Positions 9,563-20,469 of a stretch of 64,000 nt of DNA are shown one piece after another. The stretch spans positions 375,001 to 439,000 of the forward strand of contig WPIO01000107.1 in the NCBI GenBank assembly GCA_009760855.2, read 5' to 3'. Each line of letters opens with the position of its first letter. Positions within the stretch are counted from its first letter, which is position 1. The translations under genes and the position numbers were made by a program. Under the pieces are notes generated by a model, which was not told the origin of the DNA, did not search any database, and worked only from the letters and a program-made list of their open reading frames with translations. The DNA comes from Cristatella mucedo (taxonomy: Eukaryota; Bryozoa; Phylactolaemata; Cristatellidae).

Positions 9563-10200
9563 AGGGCTTGTGGTTCCAGGACTGGCAGGTTGTCGACTGC
9601 CTGTGTTTGGACATGCTGCCGGTGGGCACAGTCAGAAGCCGAGCAAACCCTGGAACGTCACCAGCTGCTGTCTCTGGCTCACCTAAGCAAGACCTCTGTT
9701 ATATGCCAAGCCAAGGTCAGGCCTCTGTTATATGGCAAGCCAAGGTCAGCCTTTTCTGCAGGTCATAACTTTTCTGGGTCTCCTAATTGAGGCCATTCCG
9801 GCCACATGTGCTACATACAGCCTTACAGCACCTAGCACCGACCTGCTAGTTGGTCGTTCGGCTCTCAAGCCGGACCTAGCCATTGTCAATGGCACAGACG
9901 TTACCATCGTCGGCATACCATGCTTTTTTTAGGGCTGCTGATTGCCCTAGTATTATCGTCGGGATCTAGTCGTGAATAGTGTCTTACATCTGGCTACCGA
10001 GTCATGATGTCAATGTGCATCCTGGAAGGTATCCTCAGCGACTGGTGGCCAGAGAATAAAGCCTTCATGGCAGACCTTGGCTCGTAGATGCCTCCAACTC
10101 CAAAGCCTTGTGGTCCCTGTTCCTGAACTGCTAGACTCAGGTAGCACCAGCCAGCCTTGATTGGCAGGGCCCCACCGGTTAAGGTATGTACATACTTATT
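9563..10200 (+). pseudogene. R2-group LINE copy A: C-terminal endonuclease and 3' end
   Basis: The frame 9732-9932 contains GRSALKPDLAIVNGTDVTIV (KPD at 9867-9875), which fits the restriction-like endonuclease core of R2-group LINEs (PD..., then an aspartate before the next strand). The usual D of the second motif reads as G here (VTIVGIP). After a stop, GGTATCCTCAGCGACTGGTGGCCAG..AATAAAGCC corresponds to the conserved GW..N block. The 3' end (GGCAGGGCCCCACCGGTTAAGGTATGTACATAC) matches 20165-20205. A 29-bp tandem duplication lies at 9693-9750. Confidence 0.65.
9693..9750. repeat. 29-bp tandem duplication
   Basis: CCTCTGTTATATG(C/G)CAAGCC with AAGGTCAG occurs twice in direct succession (9693-9721 and 9722-9750), with one mismatch. 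It lies inside the R2-group copy and disturbs the frame. Confidence 0.9.
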
Positions 10201-10432
10201 CATATATATATATATTTATTATATATATATATATATATTATTTATTTATATATATATATATATATTCATATATATATATATATATATTTATTTATTTATA
10301 CATATATATGGTATATATACCATATATATATATATACCATATATATATATATATATATGGTATATATATACCATATATATATGTGTATATATATGGTATA
10401 TGGTAGCTGGGCTGCCAATTGCCAGCCTACAA

Positions 10433-10479
<47 letters not shown>

Positions 10480-10702
10480 CATATATATATATATGATATA
10501 TATACATATATATATATATATGGTTGTAGGCTGGCAATTGGCAGCCCAGCTACCATATACCATATATATACACATATATATATATGGTGTATATATATGG
10601 TATTTATATATATATATATATATATATCATATATATATATATATACATATATATGTATATATATGATATATGGTAGCTGGGCTGCCAATTGCCAGCCTAC
10701 AA

Positions 10703-10778
<76 letters not shown>

Positions 10779-10954
10779 TTGTAGGCTGGCAATTGACAGC
10801 CCAGCTACCATATACCATATATATACACATATATATATGGTATATATATATGGTATATATATATAAATATATCATATATACATATATATATGTATATATA
10901 TATGGTATATGGTAGCTGCGCTGCCAATTGCCAGCCTACAACCATATATATATA

Positions 10955-11013
<59 letters not shown>

Positions 11014-11041
11014 TTGTAGGCGGGTAATTGGCAGCCCAGCT
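10198..11041. repeat. AT-rich array with six alternating inverted cores
   Basis: A 33-bp non-AT core starting GGTAGCTGGGCTGCC and ending CAGCCTACAACC lies at 10402-10434 (+), 10522-10554 (-), 10672-10704 (+), 10777-10809 (-), 10911-10943 (+) and 11012-11041 (-, partial). The cores strictly alternate in orientation and are separated by TA-rich stretches of about 70 to 120 bp with embedded ATATGGTATATGG and its complement. Neighbouring cores can pair into long hairpins. The core resembles R2-group LINE sequence (TTGGCAGCCCAGC) that continues to the right. Frames made of YIYI strings are artefacts. Confidence 0.95.
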
Positions 11042-11051
11042 CGCACAGGGA
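11042..11051 (+). mobile_element. R2-group LINE remnant right of the array
   Basis: TCGCACAGGG continues the last array core and equals the GCACATGG string at about 802-810, joining to the L2-type sequence at the same point (CTATAAGTCACTGCTTGCTGG). Confidence 0.4.
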
Positions 11052-11745
11052 ATAATAGACTATAAGTCACTGCTTGCTGGGCTACCAGCATGTGCAATCA
11101 GGGGCTTACAGCTGGTGCAAAACTCTGCAGCTATGCTCGTCTGTCTTGAATGTCACAATTGCCACATGCCATCTCTTCCTGCCGACCTGCCCTGGCTAAC
11201 AGTCAAAGAATCAATCGAATTCAAGGTTTTTTCACCCATTTAAAGGTCTTTTCGTTATTTTGCTTCAGCCTACTTGTCCTATATACTCTCCCAACTGGCT
11301 TAAAACCATAAAACCTGCACTTTTTGAAATTTAACTGTTTACCAATACCTCGGTCAAACCTCAAATCTTTTGGAGACCATGCATCTAGTTCGTGTGCTCC
11401 CAAAACCTGGAACTCACTCCAAACTTGCTTCACAACAACTCTGGCTTCACACATTTAAAAAGAACTTTAAAATGCACCTATTTATAACAGCATTTATTCA
11501 TTTCCGGTGATTCGTCCTTTATGTGCTTGTGCTTGCTGACACTGTGCATGCTGCCACTAACCGCGCTTGCATGCTGACCCTGTGCATGTCATACTAACCG
11601 TGCTGTTCGTGTTGTTTATCAAGCATGATACCACTTATTATTCGATCGTGTTTCCTTCGCTGTAAAGGTCAAGCGGCTAGAAAGAGATTGAGTTATCAGA
11701 AGGTGTCTTATTGATTTATTAATTATATTAATATTATTATTTTTT
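11052..11745 (+). mobile_element. L2-type LINE, 3' end
   Basis: The C-terminal region reads LLAGLPACAIRGLQLVQNSA, then frameshifted pieces (AADLPWLTVKESIEFKVFS; WNSLQTCFTTTLASHI-like), then the 3' UTR with ATTCGATCGTG and AAGCGGCTAGAAAGAGATTGAG and a TTATTAATTATATTAATATTATTATT tail. The first reading frame, 11028-11243, begins in the array flank. R2-group sequence resumes on the right. Confidence 0.8.
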
Positions 11746-12545
11746 TAGGCCGTTGCATGGCTATGGGTAGGTTCCTAACCAATCACCATTTTCTGACATA
11801 TGGTTTAGGCTTACCTGGGGGTTCCCGTAAAGTGAGTGTCCTTATACCTGCTGATGGGCGTTGAGCTTACCCCACGACGGTTTCCACTTGCCGACTTTGG
11901 TGCACTGGGACAGAGACGTTTTGCCACGTGCTGAGTTACTGCCAGCTAATGCTGTATGCTATAACGGTCTGTCAAAACCTGGTTCTGCGCCGAGTAATCG
12001 GAGATCTTCTGGCAATCGCATGGTTTTGACTCTTGGCACATTGTGCTTTCCTTCCTACCCGGTCGGGTCTTGAGCAGGACCCCGTCATCAACAACAGCTC
12101 CGATGCTGCCATCGATGAATTGCTCATCAGTAATAGCACTGACGCTGTCATCGCCGACATTACGGCCCCTTTTGACATCACGATGGGTGCCTTTGACTTC
12201 AGCGTGGGTGACTCGGCTGTGACAGCCCAGACAAAGGTTGAAAAGAAAATTGCCATAGCCTGGCATTCCCTAACTGCATGCTACGAGGCTGGGGTGGTGA
12301 GGCTCATTGCGGTCGGTGACACCTGCTGCTAGTGGCAAGATAATGAAGCCTTTCAGGCCGACCTAAACATTACAAGCACAGAAAAGAGGAATAACCAGGG
12401 CTTTAGGTATTAGGTTCCATTCGTCATTTGAAATTTGTGTGGTTCTTTATCCGGGACTGTAAGTAATAAGTAGCACACAGTGCCCCAGCAGGGTATTCAC
12501 TGGTTAATGTACATACAAAAATTTTAAGATTTAAGTAAACCAGCT
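11746..12545 (+). pseudogene. R2-group LINE: CCHC finger, endonuclease, 3' end
   Basis: This is the best R2-group C-terminus in the window. CRLWCTGTETFCHVLSYC at 11889-11942 has spacing C-x3-C-x7-H-x4-C. After one stop, the frame at 12033-12332 contains DELLISNSTDAVIADITAPF, which fits the endonuclease core where a PD (here changed) is followed about 13 residues later by D before T. Then come QTKVEKKIAIAW and a GGW..N-like block broken by a stop. The 3' UTR ends with CACTGGTTAATGTACATAC. Elements with this finger and nuclease order are R2, NeSL and relatives; I cannot resolve the clade. Confidence 0.7.
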
Positions 12546-12892
12546 CATATAGACAAGTGTATAATCAAGCCAGTCTTGCCTCCCGACATAGAGCGCTATC
12601 ATGTGCGTTCGAGTTTGTTGCAGATTGCCTCAAAAAACCAAAGCTCTTGCGAACATCGTATACCGAAACAATACAGATAAGACTTGTTTAAAGTTATTCT
12701 GATTGTTATTCGACCGTAGCCCGTAAAAAATTACTAATAGAATACTTATATCTAAAAGCTTATCGCTACGGGCTGCTGGGTCTCCCGTGCTGGCAGCTGC
12801 CTTAGCTACGCCGGCGGCTAGTAACCTGCATGTTAGTTATGATGGTCAGCCGCTGTTATCGCTTCGTCATCGTACGTCAAACGTATTCCTTG
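12546..12892. other. Unassigned spacer
   Basis: I see no motif, repeat or open frame of note here, apart from a TACGGGCTGCTGG neighbourhood without known homology in this window. Confidence 0.5.
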
Positions 12893-13615
12893 ATAATATA
12901 AATATAAATGCACTTGATAAAGCACCCTCCGAGAAGTCGATCTCTTTCTAGGCACTTAACATTTGTTGCGAGGGAAGCGCGATTGAATGGTGAGTACTAT
13001 CATGCTTGATAAACAACATGAATAACATGGTTAGGGGTGACATGCACAGGGTCAGCATGCAAGTGTGGTTAGTGGCAGCATGCACAGATTCAGCACACCT
13101 AAGCACGTGAAGGGTGAATCACAGAGACCCACTGAATACTGTCCTAAAAAGGTGTTAAAGTTCTTTGTAAACGTGGTCAAGTCCGGTTATGTCCTGACTT
13201 AAGTCGGGAGGGAGTTCCAGGCTTTGGCAGCATACGAACTAATTGCGCAGTATCCAAAGTATTTGAGGTTTGTTCGACGTAGTGCCAAACAGTTGGATTC
13301 CGAAAAACGGGTTATGCTATGCTTGACCTAGTGGGGGGGATAGATCTGAAAGAAAGGCTGGAGCCAATAAATGAAGGGACCGAAAAGTGAGCGACGAAAC
13401 TTTGAATTACATCCGTTGCATGACTGGTAGCCAGTGCAAGTCGGCGAGAAGTGGCGGTATGTGGCAATTACGACGTTCACGAAAGAAAAGCCTAGCTGCA
13501 GAGTTTTGCACAAGCTGTAATCGCCTGATTGCACATGCCGGTAGGCCAGCATGCAGTGAGCTACACAAGTAAAGTCGGGACGTCACAAATGCATGGAACG
13601 ACTTAGATGTGGTCA
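12893..13615 (-). mobile_element. L2-type LINE, 3' end
   Basis: On the minus strand, after a short TATTTATATT tail at 12893-12912, come the stem-loop (AGCACCCTCCGAGAAG / CTCTTTCTAGGC), the full 3' UTR and the C-terminal region. The frame 13328-13552 includes MLAYRHVQSGDYSLCKTLQ and YRHFSPTCTGYQ. It is 5'-truncated near 13615. Confidence 0.8.
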
Positions 13616-13929
13616 GACATTTTTAAGCTTTATCAATGCTGTTGCTAATATTCGTGAACTAAGCATTAACCAAAGAAAAGCACCCTGGAGCAGCTACGGT
13701 GGCCGGAATCGCCAGCTTAGAAGCAGCTTGTTGGGCGGGAACTGGTAGCTGATTACTTGCTCGTTTTGTATTTCTAGCTTTGTCTCGAACCGCTCAGCAT
13801 GCTCCCCCACATGCATCACTGTGAATCTTTCTAACTCTGTGGTCATCAGGCCTGCAATAACTCTATCGGCCTGACTTAAAGTTTGCCTTTGGAATCCTCA
13901 CTCAATGTGCAATAAGCCTCTAGTAATAA

Positions 13930-16480
13930 GCGACCTGATTTCTGAAAATATATCGACCTGCTCGCCCTAACTGAAACTTGGCTGAAATCGATAAACTGCC
14001 CGACAATTAAAGACGCAACCCCAACTGGTTTTTTTTTCTTGCACAACCCCAGATCAATCAAAACTGGAGATGGATTTGCTGTTATCGTGAGCTTGAAATT
14101 GAACTTCAAGCCACTTGCAGTAGCCTCTAAGCAGTCTTTTGAATCGATTGTCTTTGTCTCACCCGAAAACAAGCAACCGATAGTAGCAGTAGGCTATTGC
14201 CCACCAGGTACCAAAACCTTCTTTATCTCAGATTTATCCGATCTCATTTCGATTCTGTGTCCATGAAATCGAGCCTTCCTCGTTATTGGTTACTTTGCGT
14301 TCACTGGGATTAACTTATCTAATGCTTTCAGCACTTAATGTCGTCCATTGACTGACTCATCCTCTCTTGTGGCTAATGTGCTTGGCCCTACTCACATCAA
14401 AGTTCACACACTCGACCAAATGTTCTCATACAACTGCACTTTTTGATCACCAATTCTTACCAAATTCTTCTTCTATGACCACCTGCAGATCTCATTCAAT
14501 CAGTGGGTGCCGGCCTCCTCCTCAAAAATAACCTGCGAATCACAAAATCTCAAGGCCCCCTGACATCGATACTGTTCGTGCGAGAACATCTACTGCGCCT
14601 CAGCTGCTCAGTCGTCCTTCCGATTTCTCTAATGGGTAGATAGCTACAACACAACACTAGCTGAAGAGTTTGACGAGTTTGCACCTCTGACTAAGCGCGC
14701 TGTGCACACTCATCCCAACGGTTCATGGTTTACCACAGACATTGAACTAGCTAGGTTTACTCAGCCCAAGCTACGAAAACCATACAAAAGATCAGCACTG
14801 ATTATCCATCGGCAGGCATATGAGGACTATTGTAGGTCGTACCAATTGATAATAGCAAAGGCCAAGTCTAGCTTCAATAAAAAAGATTGAATCACAGAAG
14901 CACAATCCACAAATGCTGGTTTTCACGATCAACCATCTTCTCAGTCATTCCAAGATTAGCTCCTTACCTGATGATCCTTTCGCTGATTTAGCCGATCGCT
15001 TCTCTTAACTCTTGGTCCAGATGATAGACAAGATTAGAGCGTCTATTCCTGCGATGACAAAACTCCCCAAGAATACGGTCCCGAATTTCTGGCTGCACCT
15101 CAATATTTACATTTAAACATGTCACCCGTGATCTCGCCCTGAATTTTATATCCCAATGAAAGGAGGCAAAAAGTCCTTTGGACCTTTCCCACTTTCCTGC
15201 TTATACTTCACATCGATCTGCTGCTGCCATGCATAACTAAAATCTATAACATGTCATTAGCCTCAGGTCATGTTCCAGCACCTTTCAAAAAAGATGTGGT
15301 CGGGCACTTTTCAAGAAAGCGACACTAGACCAAGAGAACATGAGCAACTACCACCTAGTCTCCATTCTGCAATTCCTATTAAAGACACAGGAAGGGGTCG
15401 CGGTGGACTGGCAGAACTCATATATTGAAACTTGAAAACTTGCTAATAAGTTGTAGTCTGGCTTTATGGCTAATCACACCACAGAATCACCATTGCTTAG
15501 GGTGTAAAACGACCTACTTAGACATGAAAAATGGATAGTATGTCTCTGCTTGTTTTGCTCAATCTTTCAGAAGCTTTAGACACTGACGATAATCAAGTTC
15601 TGCCAGTGCACCTCTCATCTCGCCTGGGCATCACTCTCCCTCTTGCTGATTTTATTGCCAAGCACAATCTAGGCTTTCACTTCTACCCGGATGACACTCG
15701 CTCGTACCTTTGCTTTGATCCAACCCAGCCTTCGAGCACCTCTAATTCTCTCAACTCACTTGCTGCATGTTTTGATGAGATCCACACATGGATGGCAGCA
15801 TTTTTTTTAACTAAACGATGATGAAACTAACTTACTAGGTATGGGCACAACCAGTGTAATTCAGAAATTGGAAATGCTGGTGCTGAAAATTGGCTCTCCT
15901 GGCATTTTTCCTGTTGAATCGGCATGAAATCCAGGTGTCATGTTCCAAAGTGACCTCTCATTTGATGACCACATCAGCTCCATCATCAAGTCTGCCTGCT
16001 TGCAGCTACACAGCCTAGCTAAAAATTGGGCTTGTTTAGAAAATAATACCACGTCCAAGTTGGCCCATGCATTTTTGGCATCCCGTCTTGACTTCGGTAA
16101 CTCAATGCCTTGCTGGCCTACCGGCAGGTACAATCAGGCGATTACAGCTAGTGAGAAACTTTTCAGCTAGGCTTGTCTGTCGTGAGAGTCGAAGTTGCCA
16201 CATCACACCACTTCTCTCTGATCTACACTTGTTACTAGTCTAGCAGCTCATCGACTTCAAGGTTTTGTCGCTCACGTTTAGGTCACTTCATTCTTTGGCT
16301 CCAGCCCATCTCCCAGATCTAGTCCCCCACCAGGCCAAGCATAGTACCGCCCACTTTTCGAAATTCAGCAGTTTACCAATGCCTCTAACGAACCTTAAAT
16401 CCTTTAGAGACTATGCATTTAGTTCGTATGCTCCCAAAGCCACTTGATCACATTTAAAATAAACATTAAAATTCACCTAT
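13930..16480 (+). pseudogene. L2-type LINE ORF2 remnant (endonuclease + RT)
   Basis: IDLLALTETWLKS near 13950-13990 is the catalytic TETW motif of the AP-type endonuclease. The 14039-14266 frame adds GDGFAVIVSLKLNF, SFESIVF and VGYCPPGTKTF. The RT frame at 15531-15821 has SLLVLLNLSEALDTD (motif A region), then SSRLGIT fused directly to LPLADFIAKHNLGFHFYPDD: about 60 residues holding the GSVLGP block are missing. The catalytic YADD box reads YPDD (15684-15695). The C-terminal region (15940-16170, 16265-16447) includes DDHISSIIKSACLQLHSLAK and SLHSLAPAHLPDLVPHQAK. Such proteins nick target DNA and reverse transcribe their own RNA; this one cannot. Confidence 0.85.
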
Positions 16481-16523
16481 TTAGGACAGCATTTTGTGGG
16501 TACCTGTGATTCGTCGTTCATGC

Positions 16524-16528
16524 GGTTA
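16524..16528. repeat. Target-site duplication of a SINE1 (GGTTA)
   Basis: GGTTA here and at 16704-16708 brackets the SINE1 copy. Removing the SINE and one GGTTA restores an L2 3' UTR that aligns with other copies (TTCATGCGG..TTATGAGTGTTGACACTG). Confidence 0.65.
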
Positions 16529-16703
16529 AAAATAAATACATCCTATCTGAATGAGCAGCCTCTTTTTGTATAACGACAGAAGAACATTTATGGCTATCAC
16601 CACCGCTTAGAGTGGCAATAAAGAATCGCCCACTACAGGAATCAAACCCACGACCTCGGGACCGAGGTCGTGGAAGCAACCGCCTTACCTAGTGTGATAT
16701 CAT
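16529..16703 (-). mobile_element. SINE1 copy inside L2-type 3' UTR
   Basis: On the minus strand it shows the perfect arms ACGACCTCGGTCCCGAGGTCGT (16650-16671), a B box with one change (GGTTTGATTCC), the AAAGAGGCTG motif and a TTTATTTTTA tail. Its host is the long L2-type copy, so SINE1 was mobile after that copy inserted. Confidence 0.85.
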
Positions 16704-16984
16704 GGTTATGAGTGTTGACACTGTGGGTGCTGCCAGTAACCACACTTGACTTCCAACCGTGTGCATGTCACCACTAACCATGTTATTAATGTTGTTTATC
16801 AAGGCTGATATTACTCGCCATTCAATAGCATTTCCCTTCGCAGCAAATGTAAAGCCCCAGAAAGACATTGAGTTCTCTGAAGGCACTTTATCACGTGCAT
16901 TATTATTATTAATATTATCGTACCTACGTGTGTGTATCTGTGTTATTCTCTGTGTGTGAGACTATAATTATTATAATGCATTCA

Positions 16985-17855
16985 ATAAAACACAGAGAAA
17001 TAAATTTCTTTTCAGGCATTTTACTATTGCTGCAAAGAAAGCACGATCGAATATTTATTGGTAGCGTTCTCAATAAACAATGAGAACACCATGGTTAGGA
17101 GTGACATGCACATTGGGTCAGCATTCAAGTGTGGTTATGGGTAGCATGCAAAAGTGTCATGCATGCATAAGCAGGGAAAGGACTCATTACATTGACCCAA
17201 TAAATTGGGTCCCAAATAGATGAATTTTTAGTATTTTATCAATACGGACAAGTCAGATGTCAAGACACAGGTCTGGAGTTAGTTATAGACTTTTGGGTCT
17301 TATAATCAAATTGCACGATTTACAGAGACTTTTAGGTTTGATGGAGGTAGGTTGAACTTTTGTTTTCCAACACGCCGGTCATACGATATTTAGCCTGGTC
17401 TGGCAGAGAAGATCTGACAGGTTGGCTGGAGCAAAAGAATTAAGAGGCCTGCAAGTCACCTACAAACCCTTGAAGTCGATGCCTTCCTGGACTAAGGGCC
17501 GTGATGGTCTGCGAAAAGAGGTGTGATGTGTCATCTGAAACTCTTTGGACAGACAAACCTACCTTTTTAGTATTGCGCCAGATGTAAGCTGCTGAGTTTA
17601 CAGTCCAGTAGGCCAGGAAGCAGTGAGTTCCAGAAGTCAAGACAGACAGCGCAAATGCATGGACGATCTTAGTGTAAACAAGCCAGATTTTGAGCCATCT
17701 TATGTAGCTGAACGTAGACAGACTTGGCTGTTAAGATGATGTGGTCGTCGACTGAATACTCATTTTGGAACATGACACCCTGATTTCGTGCATATTCAAC
17801 CGGAGATATGATGGAAGAGCTGATTTTAAGCATGTAGGTGTGTGTAATTGGGTAC
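16985..17855 (-). mobile_element. Diverged L2-type LINE fragment
   Basis: The minus-strand 3' UTR (TTACTATTGCTGCAAAG..GCACGATCG) and C-terminal coding remnants occupy this stretch; frame 17440-17640 includes GTHCFLAYWTVNSAAYIW. It is cut on the right at TTTTAAGCATGTAGGTGTGTG, the same point as the copy at 4083-4950, and like that copy it abuts R2-group sequence. Confidence 0.7.
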
Positions 17856-17879
17856 GATTGTGTGTTTTGCACAGTGGTG

Positions 17880-19620
17880 ATCCAGATGTGGCCAGCATTA
17901 AACGTTCGCCCTACGAGGGTTTAGACGGTCCTAAGAAACCTCAGGCTATTGGGTGTGTTGAGAGGCAAGCAATGATACAGGGAAGATCTATCGGCTTCAA
18001 TCGCCTTCCTTGGTAGCATCTGTGGGGTAGAAATCTATCGCCTACAAACTGCTACCAGCTAGCAGGCCATTCTTGAAGGAATGGGCAGAGCTAAAAATTG
18101 CCTAATTTAAATGCAAGGGCTTTAGAAGGAGCACACGAGGGGCTGATAAGAAACTAGATCCCTTAACGCCTACTCTTGGTTAGATTGCATAGAGTAGGCT
18201 TAGCCTGCGTAGTTTCTGCCAACAAAGCTTTTGGTGTTCGATCCACAATATTGTTGCTTGGTCGAGCTTCTTACCTGAAAAAGGTAGGGCAGCGACAATT
18301 TGTGCATATATGCACACTTCGCTATGGCCACCTTGTAGATCTCACAATCTGGATCCTAAATGCCCACCTTAACTTCGGGATGTGTCTTCAGCTTGGTAGA
18401 CGGGTCTCAAGATCCTGATTCAAATGGAGCTATCCCAGGTTGCTGCTAACTATTGACCCAGCTGTTGCCTGCAATTTAAAAGCTGCCCTCGGTATGCCTG
18501 GCCAAAAGCATGCGCAAGCTGGATGGCAGCTAAGGGCTGCTGTCTAAAGGGCTCCCAGTGTGTATGGCGGCCACTACCATTCCATTGCTATTATTCCATT
18601 GTGTGGAGATCTTTCACCGAGGCAAGTGATCGGCAACTTGCTGTAGTGGTTGTACTCATCGTTCCTTGTCCGGCAGAATGCATGACGTTTTCTGCAGTCT
18701 TTTGAGCTTCTTTATGCTGGTTTGCTCCTGCGGTTCACAGCTGTGCATTTGCAATTAAATGCTTGTGGCATTTCTCGTGACTGTATGACAAAAGGGTAAC
18801 CCTCTATGAACGCTCCTACCTGATTGGGCTATGGAGCTGAATAACATTCCAGCAGCACAAAGTAGTCTGGCTTCATGATGGCTTAGTCCCCTCTGTCTAT
18901 CTGCGGTCTGGTGGACGATCTCAACTTATTCTCGGTAATGCCCTTTGGTCTACAGGCCTGTGTGTCCTCCACTGAGCATGCCACCTCAAACCTGGGCGAG
19001 CAGCTATGGCCTTAAGAATGATACACGTCGACCGCTTGGCTGCAAAGGCTGTGCCTACCTCTACCTCCTTGCATGGCCGAGATACACTTGAGTTGCAGGA
19101 GACTGAGTCTGTGGCTTACCTCGGAGGATCTAAGGGTCTTGGGTAGCCTATGGTGTCATTAATGAGGCCTGCTCCTACCTAACAAGAGGCCTAAGCCTAC
19201 TTCAGGTCATCTTCTTCAGTCCCTGGCAAAATCTCGATGCCTTACAGGCCCGTCTCCTACCACTGCTCGACTACTTTGGTCGCACGCAGCTTATGCCCAT
19301 GGCTGCCCTGCTGCCAGAATTTGAATTTGAAGGTCTGCCGGTTTGCATGCCGCTTATTGTAGTTCGTCTCGGCACATTTTTTGTTTGCGCTGTACTATGA
19401 TGGAGGCCTTGGCATCTGTCGCATGGGCACGAATGCAGGGCCCCCATGTCCCACAAGCCTGTTTAATGCTGTTGTGCTCTCCCGATAGGTGCACACGGCA
19501 AGTCGCTTTTCACGGCCTCGACCGAACCATCGACAACATGGGCGTTATGCCATAGTCAGAAAAAGAGCAATTACTTTAGCTAAGTGCAGCCATGTGGACG
19601 GCCTAGCCTTTACATTGCCT
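17880..19620 (+). pseudogene. R2-group LINE copy B, 5' part through RT region
   Basis: This is parallel to copy A (5130-7620) without its LINE-B and SINE1 insertions, so it shows the uninterrupted order. It holds the CTGCCAGCTAGCAGGCC block (18045), the CATATATGCAC site (18305), a GGCAGAATGCATGACG block before the RT palm (18670), AGCAGCTATGGCC (18990) and TACTTTGGTCGC (19270). The frame 19343-19555 ends with QVAFHGLDRTIDNMG. I see many stops and no intact catalytic box. It stops at an L2-type end near 19620. Confidence 0.6.
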
Positions 19621-19942
19621 CTACAACTTCCAAAGCCTAAAACTGAGCCCCAACTTGCTTCGCGACATGTGCTCAATTCACCACATTTGAAAGAACTTAA
19701 AAATTCACGTATTTATGACAGCTTTCAGTGGGTCCCTGTTATCCATTTTGTATGTGCTAATGCTTAATGACACTGTGCATGCTGCCACTAATCACACTTG
19801 CATGGTGACCCTGTGCACTGCACCCCTCACCTTGTTATTCATGTTGTTTATCAAGCATGATACCACTCACCATTCGGTCGTGTTACCTTTGCTGAAATTT
19901 AAAGCGAATAAAAAGAGATTGAGTTCTCTGTGTTCTGGCTGT
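19621..19942 (+). mobile_element. L2-type LINE, short 3' end inside R2-group copy B
   Basis: CAACTTCCAAAGCCTAAAACTGAG..CACGTATTTATGACAG begins the end of the C-terminal region, followed by the 3' UTR (CACTGTGCATGCTGCCACTAA, CACTCACCATTCGGTCGTG, GAATAAAAAGAGATTGAGTTCTCTG). There is no ATT tail; R2-group 3' sequence follows directly. Confidence 0.75.
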
Positions 19943-20215
19943 GTCATCAGGATCTACGTCGAGAATAGTGTGGCCATATTCCGATTTCTTCTGAAGGGTT
20001 GACTACCGAACTCTGATGTTTATGTCTGTCTTGGTTGGCATTCTCAGCAACTGGTGGCCAGATAATGAAGTCTGCCAGGCAGACTATAGCCCGCTAACCA
20101 TCTTCATCTCCCAAGCCTTGCTGTCCCTGTTTCTAAACTGGGAGACTCGGGTAGCACCACACAGCCCTGATGGAATGAGCTCCCCAGGTTAATGTCGGTA
20201 TATACGCGTTGATAT
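19943..20215 (+). mobile_element. R2-group LINE copy B, 3' end
   Basis: GCAACTGGTGGCCAGATAATGAAG, TGTCCCTGTTTCTAAACTGGGAGACTCGGGTAGCACC and CCCCAGGTTAATGTCGG match 10035-10190 of copy A nearly end to end. This fixes the 3' terminus of the family, which in three of four copies is followed by A/T-rich sequence. Confidence 0.7.
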
Positions 20216-20254
20216 TTTATGTATTTATTTGAGTAGTTGTATGTGCGTGCCTGT

Positions 20255-20305
20255 ATGCCTGAGTGTGCGTGTGCGCGTGTGTGTGTGTGTGTGTGTGTGT
20301 GTAGA
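20255..20305. repeat. (GT)n microsatellite
   Basis: GTGCGTGTGCGC passes into a pure GT run of about 17 units. Confidence 0.95.
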
Positions 20306-20469
20306 GTAAAGTTTTCCTGATAAATTGTTGCCTTGTTTTCATTGGACAATCACATCATCTTAACCGTCAAGTCTGTTTAGTTAAAGCTGTTGATCACTAC
20401 CTTATGTCTGCTTATCCCAAGTTGGGTCATTAATTTGTGGCATTTCCTACCGAGTTTTGTGATCCACTT

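Larger units (their letters stand above)
13690..16926 (+). mobile_element. L2-type LINE, longest copy, split by a SINE1
   Basis: This is the only copy retaining both the endonuclease region and the 3' end. It runs from an uncertain left edge (13690-13870) through endonuclease (13930-14300), linker, RT (about 15230-15850), C-terminal region (15860-16480) and 3' UTR, and ends in a CATTATTATTATTAATATTA tail at 16899-16918. A SINE1 copy sits at 16529-16703 in the 3' UTR with GGTTA on both sides. The RT is internally deleted (see the coding entry), so the element is dead. Confidence 0.85.

Noticed and set aside
10157-10915. Long open frames on both strands (up to 226 residues) with YIYI strings
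   Set aside because: They are translations of TA-rich repeats. The recurring WAANCQP block is the 33-bp core read in frame, not a protein motif.
10402-11041. Regularly spaced 33-bp repeats resembling a CRISPR array
   Set aside because: Orientation alternates, spacers are TA-rich low-complexity, there are no cas genes, and the rest of the window is eukaryotic.
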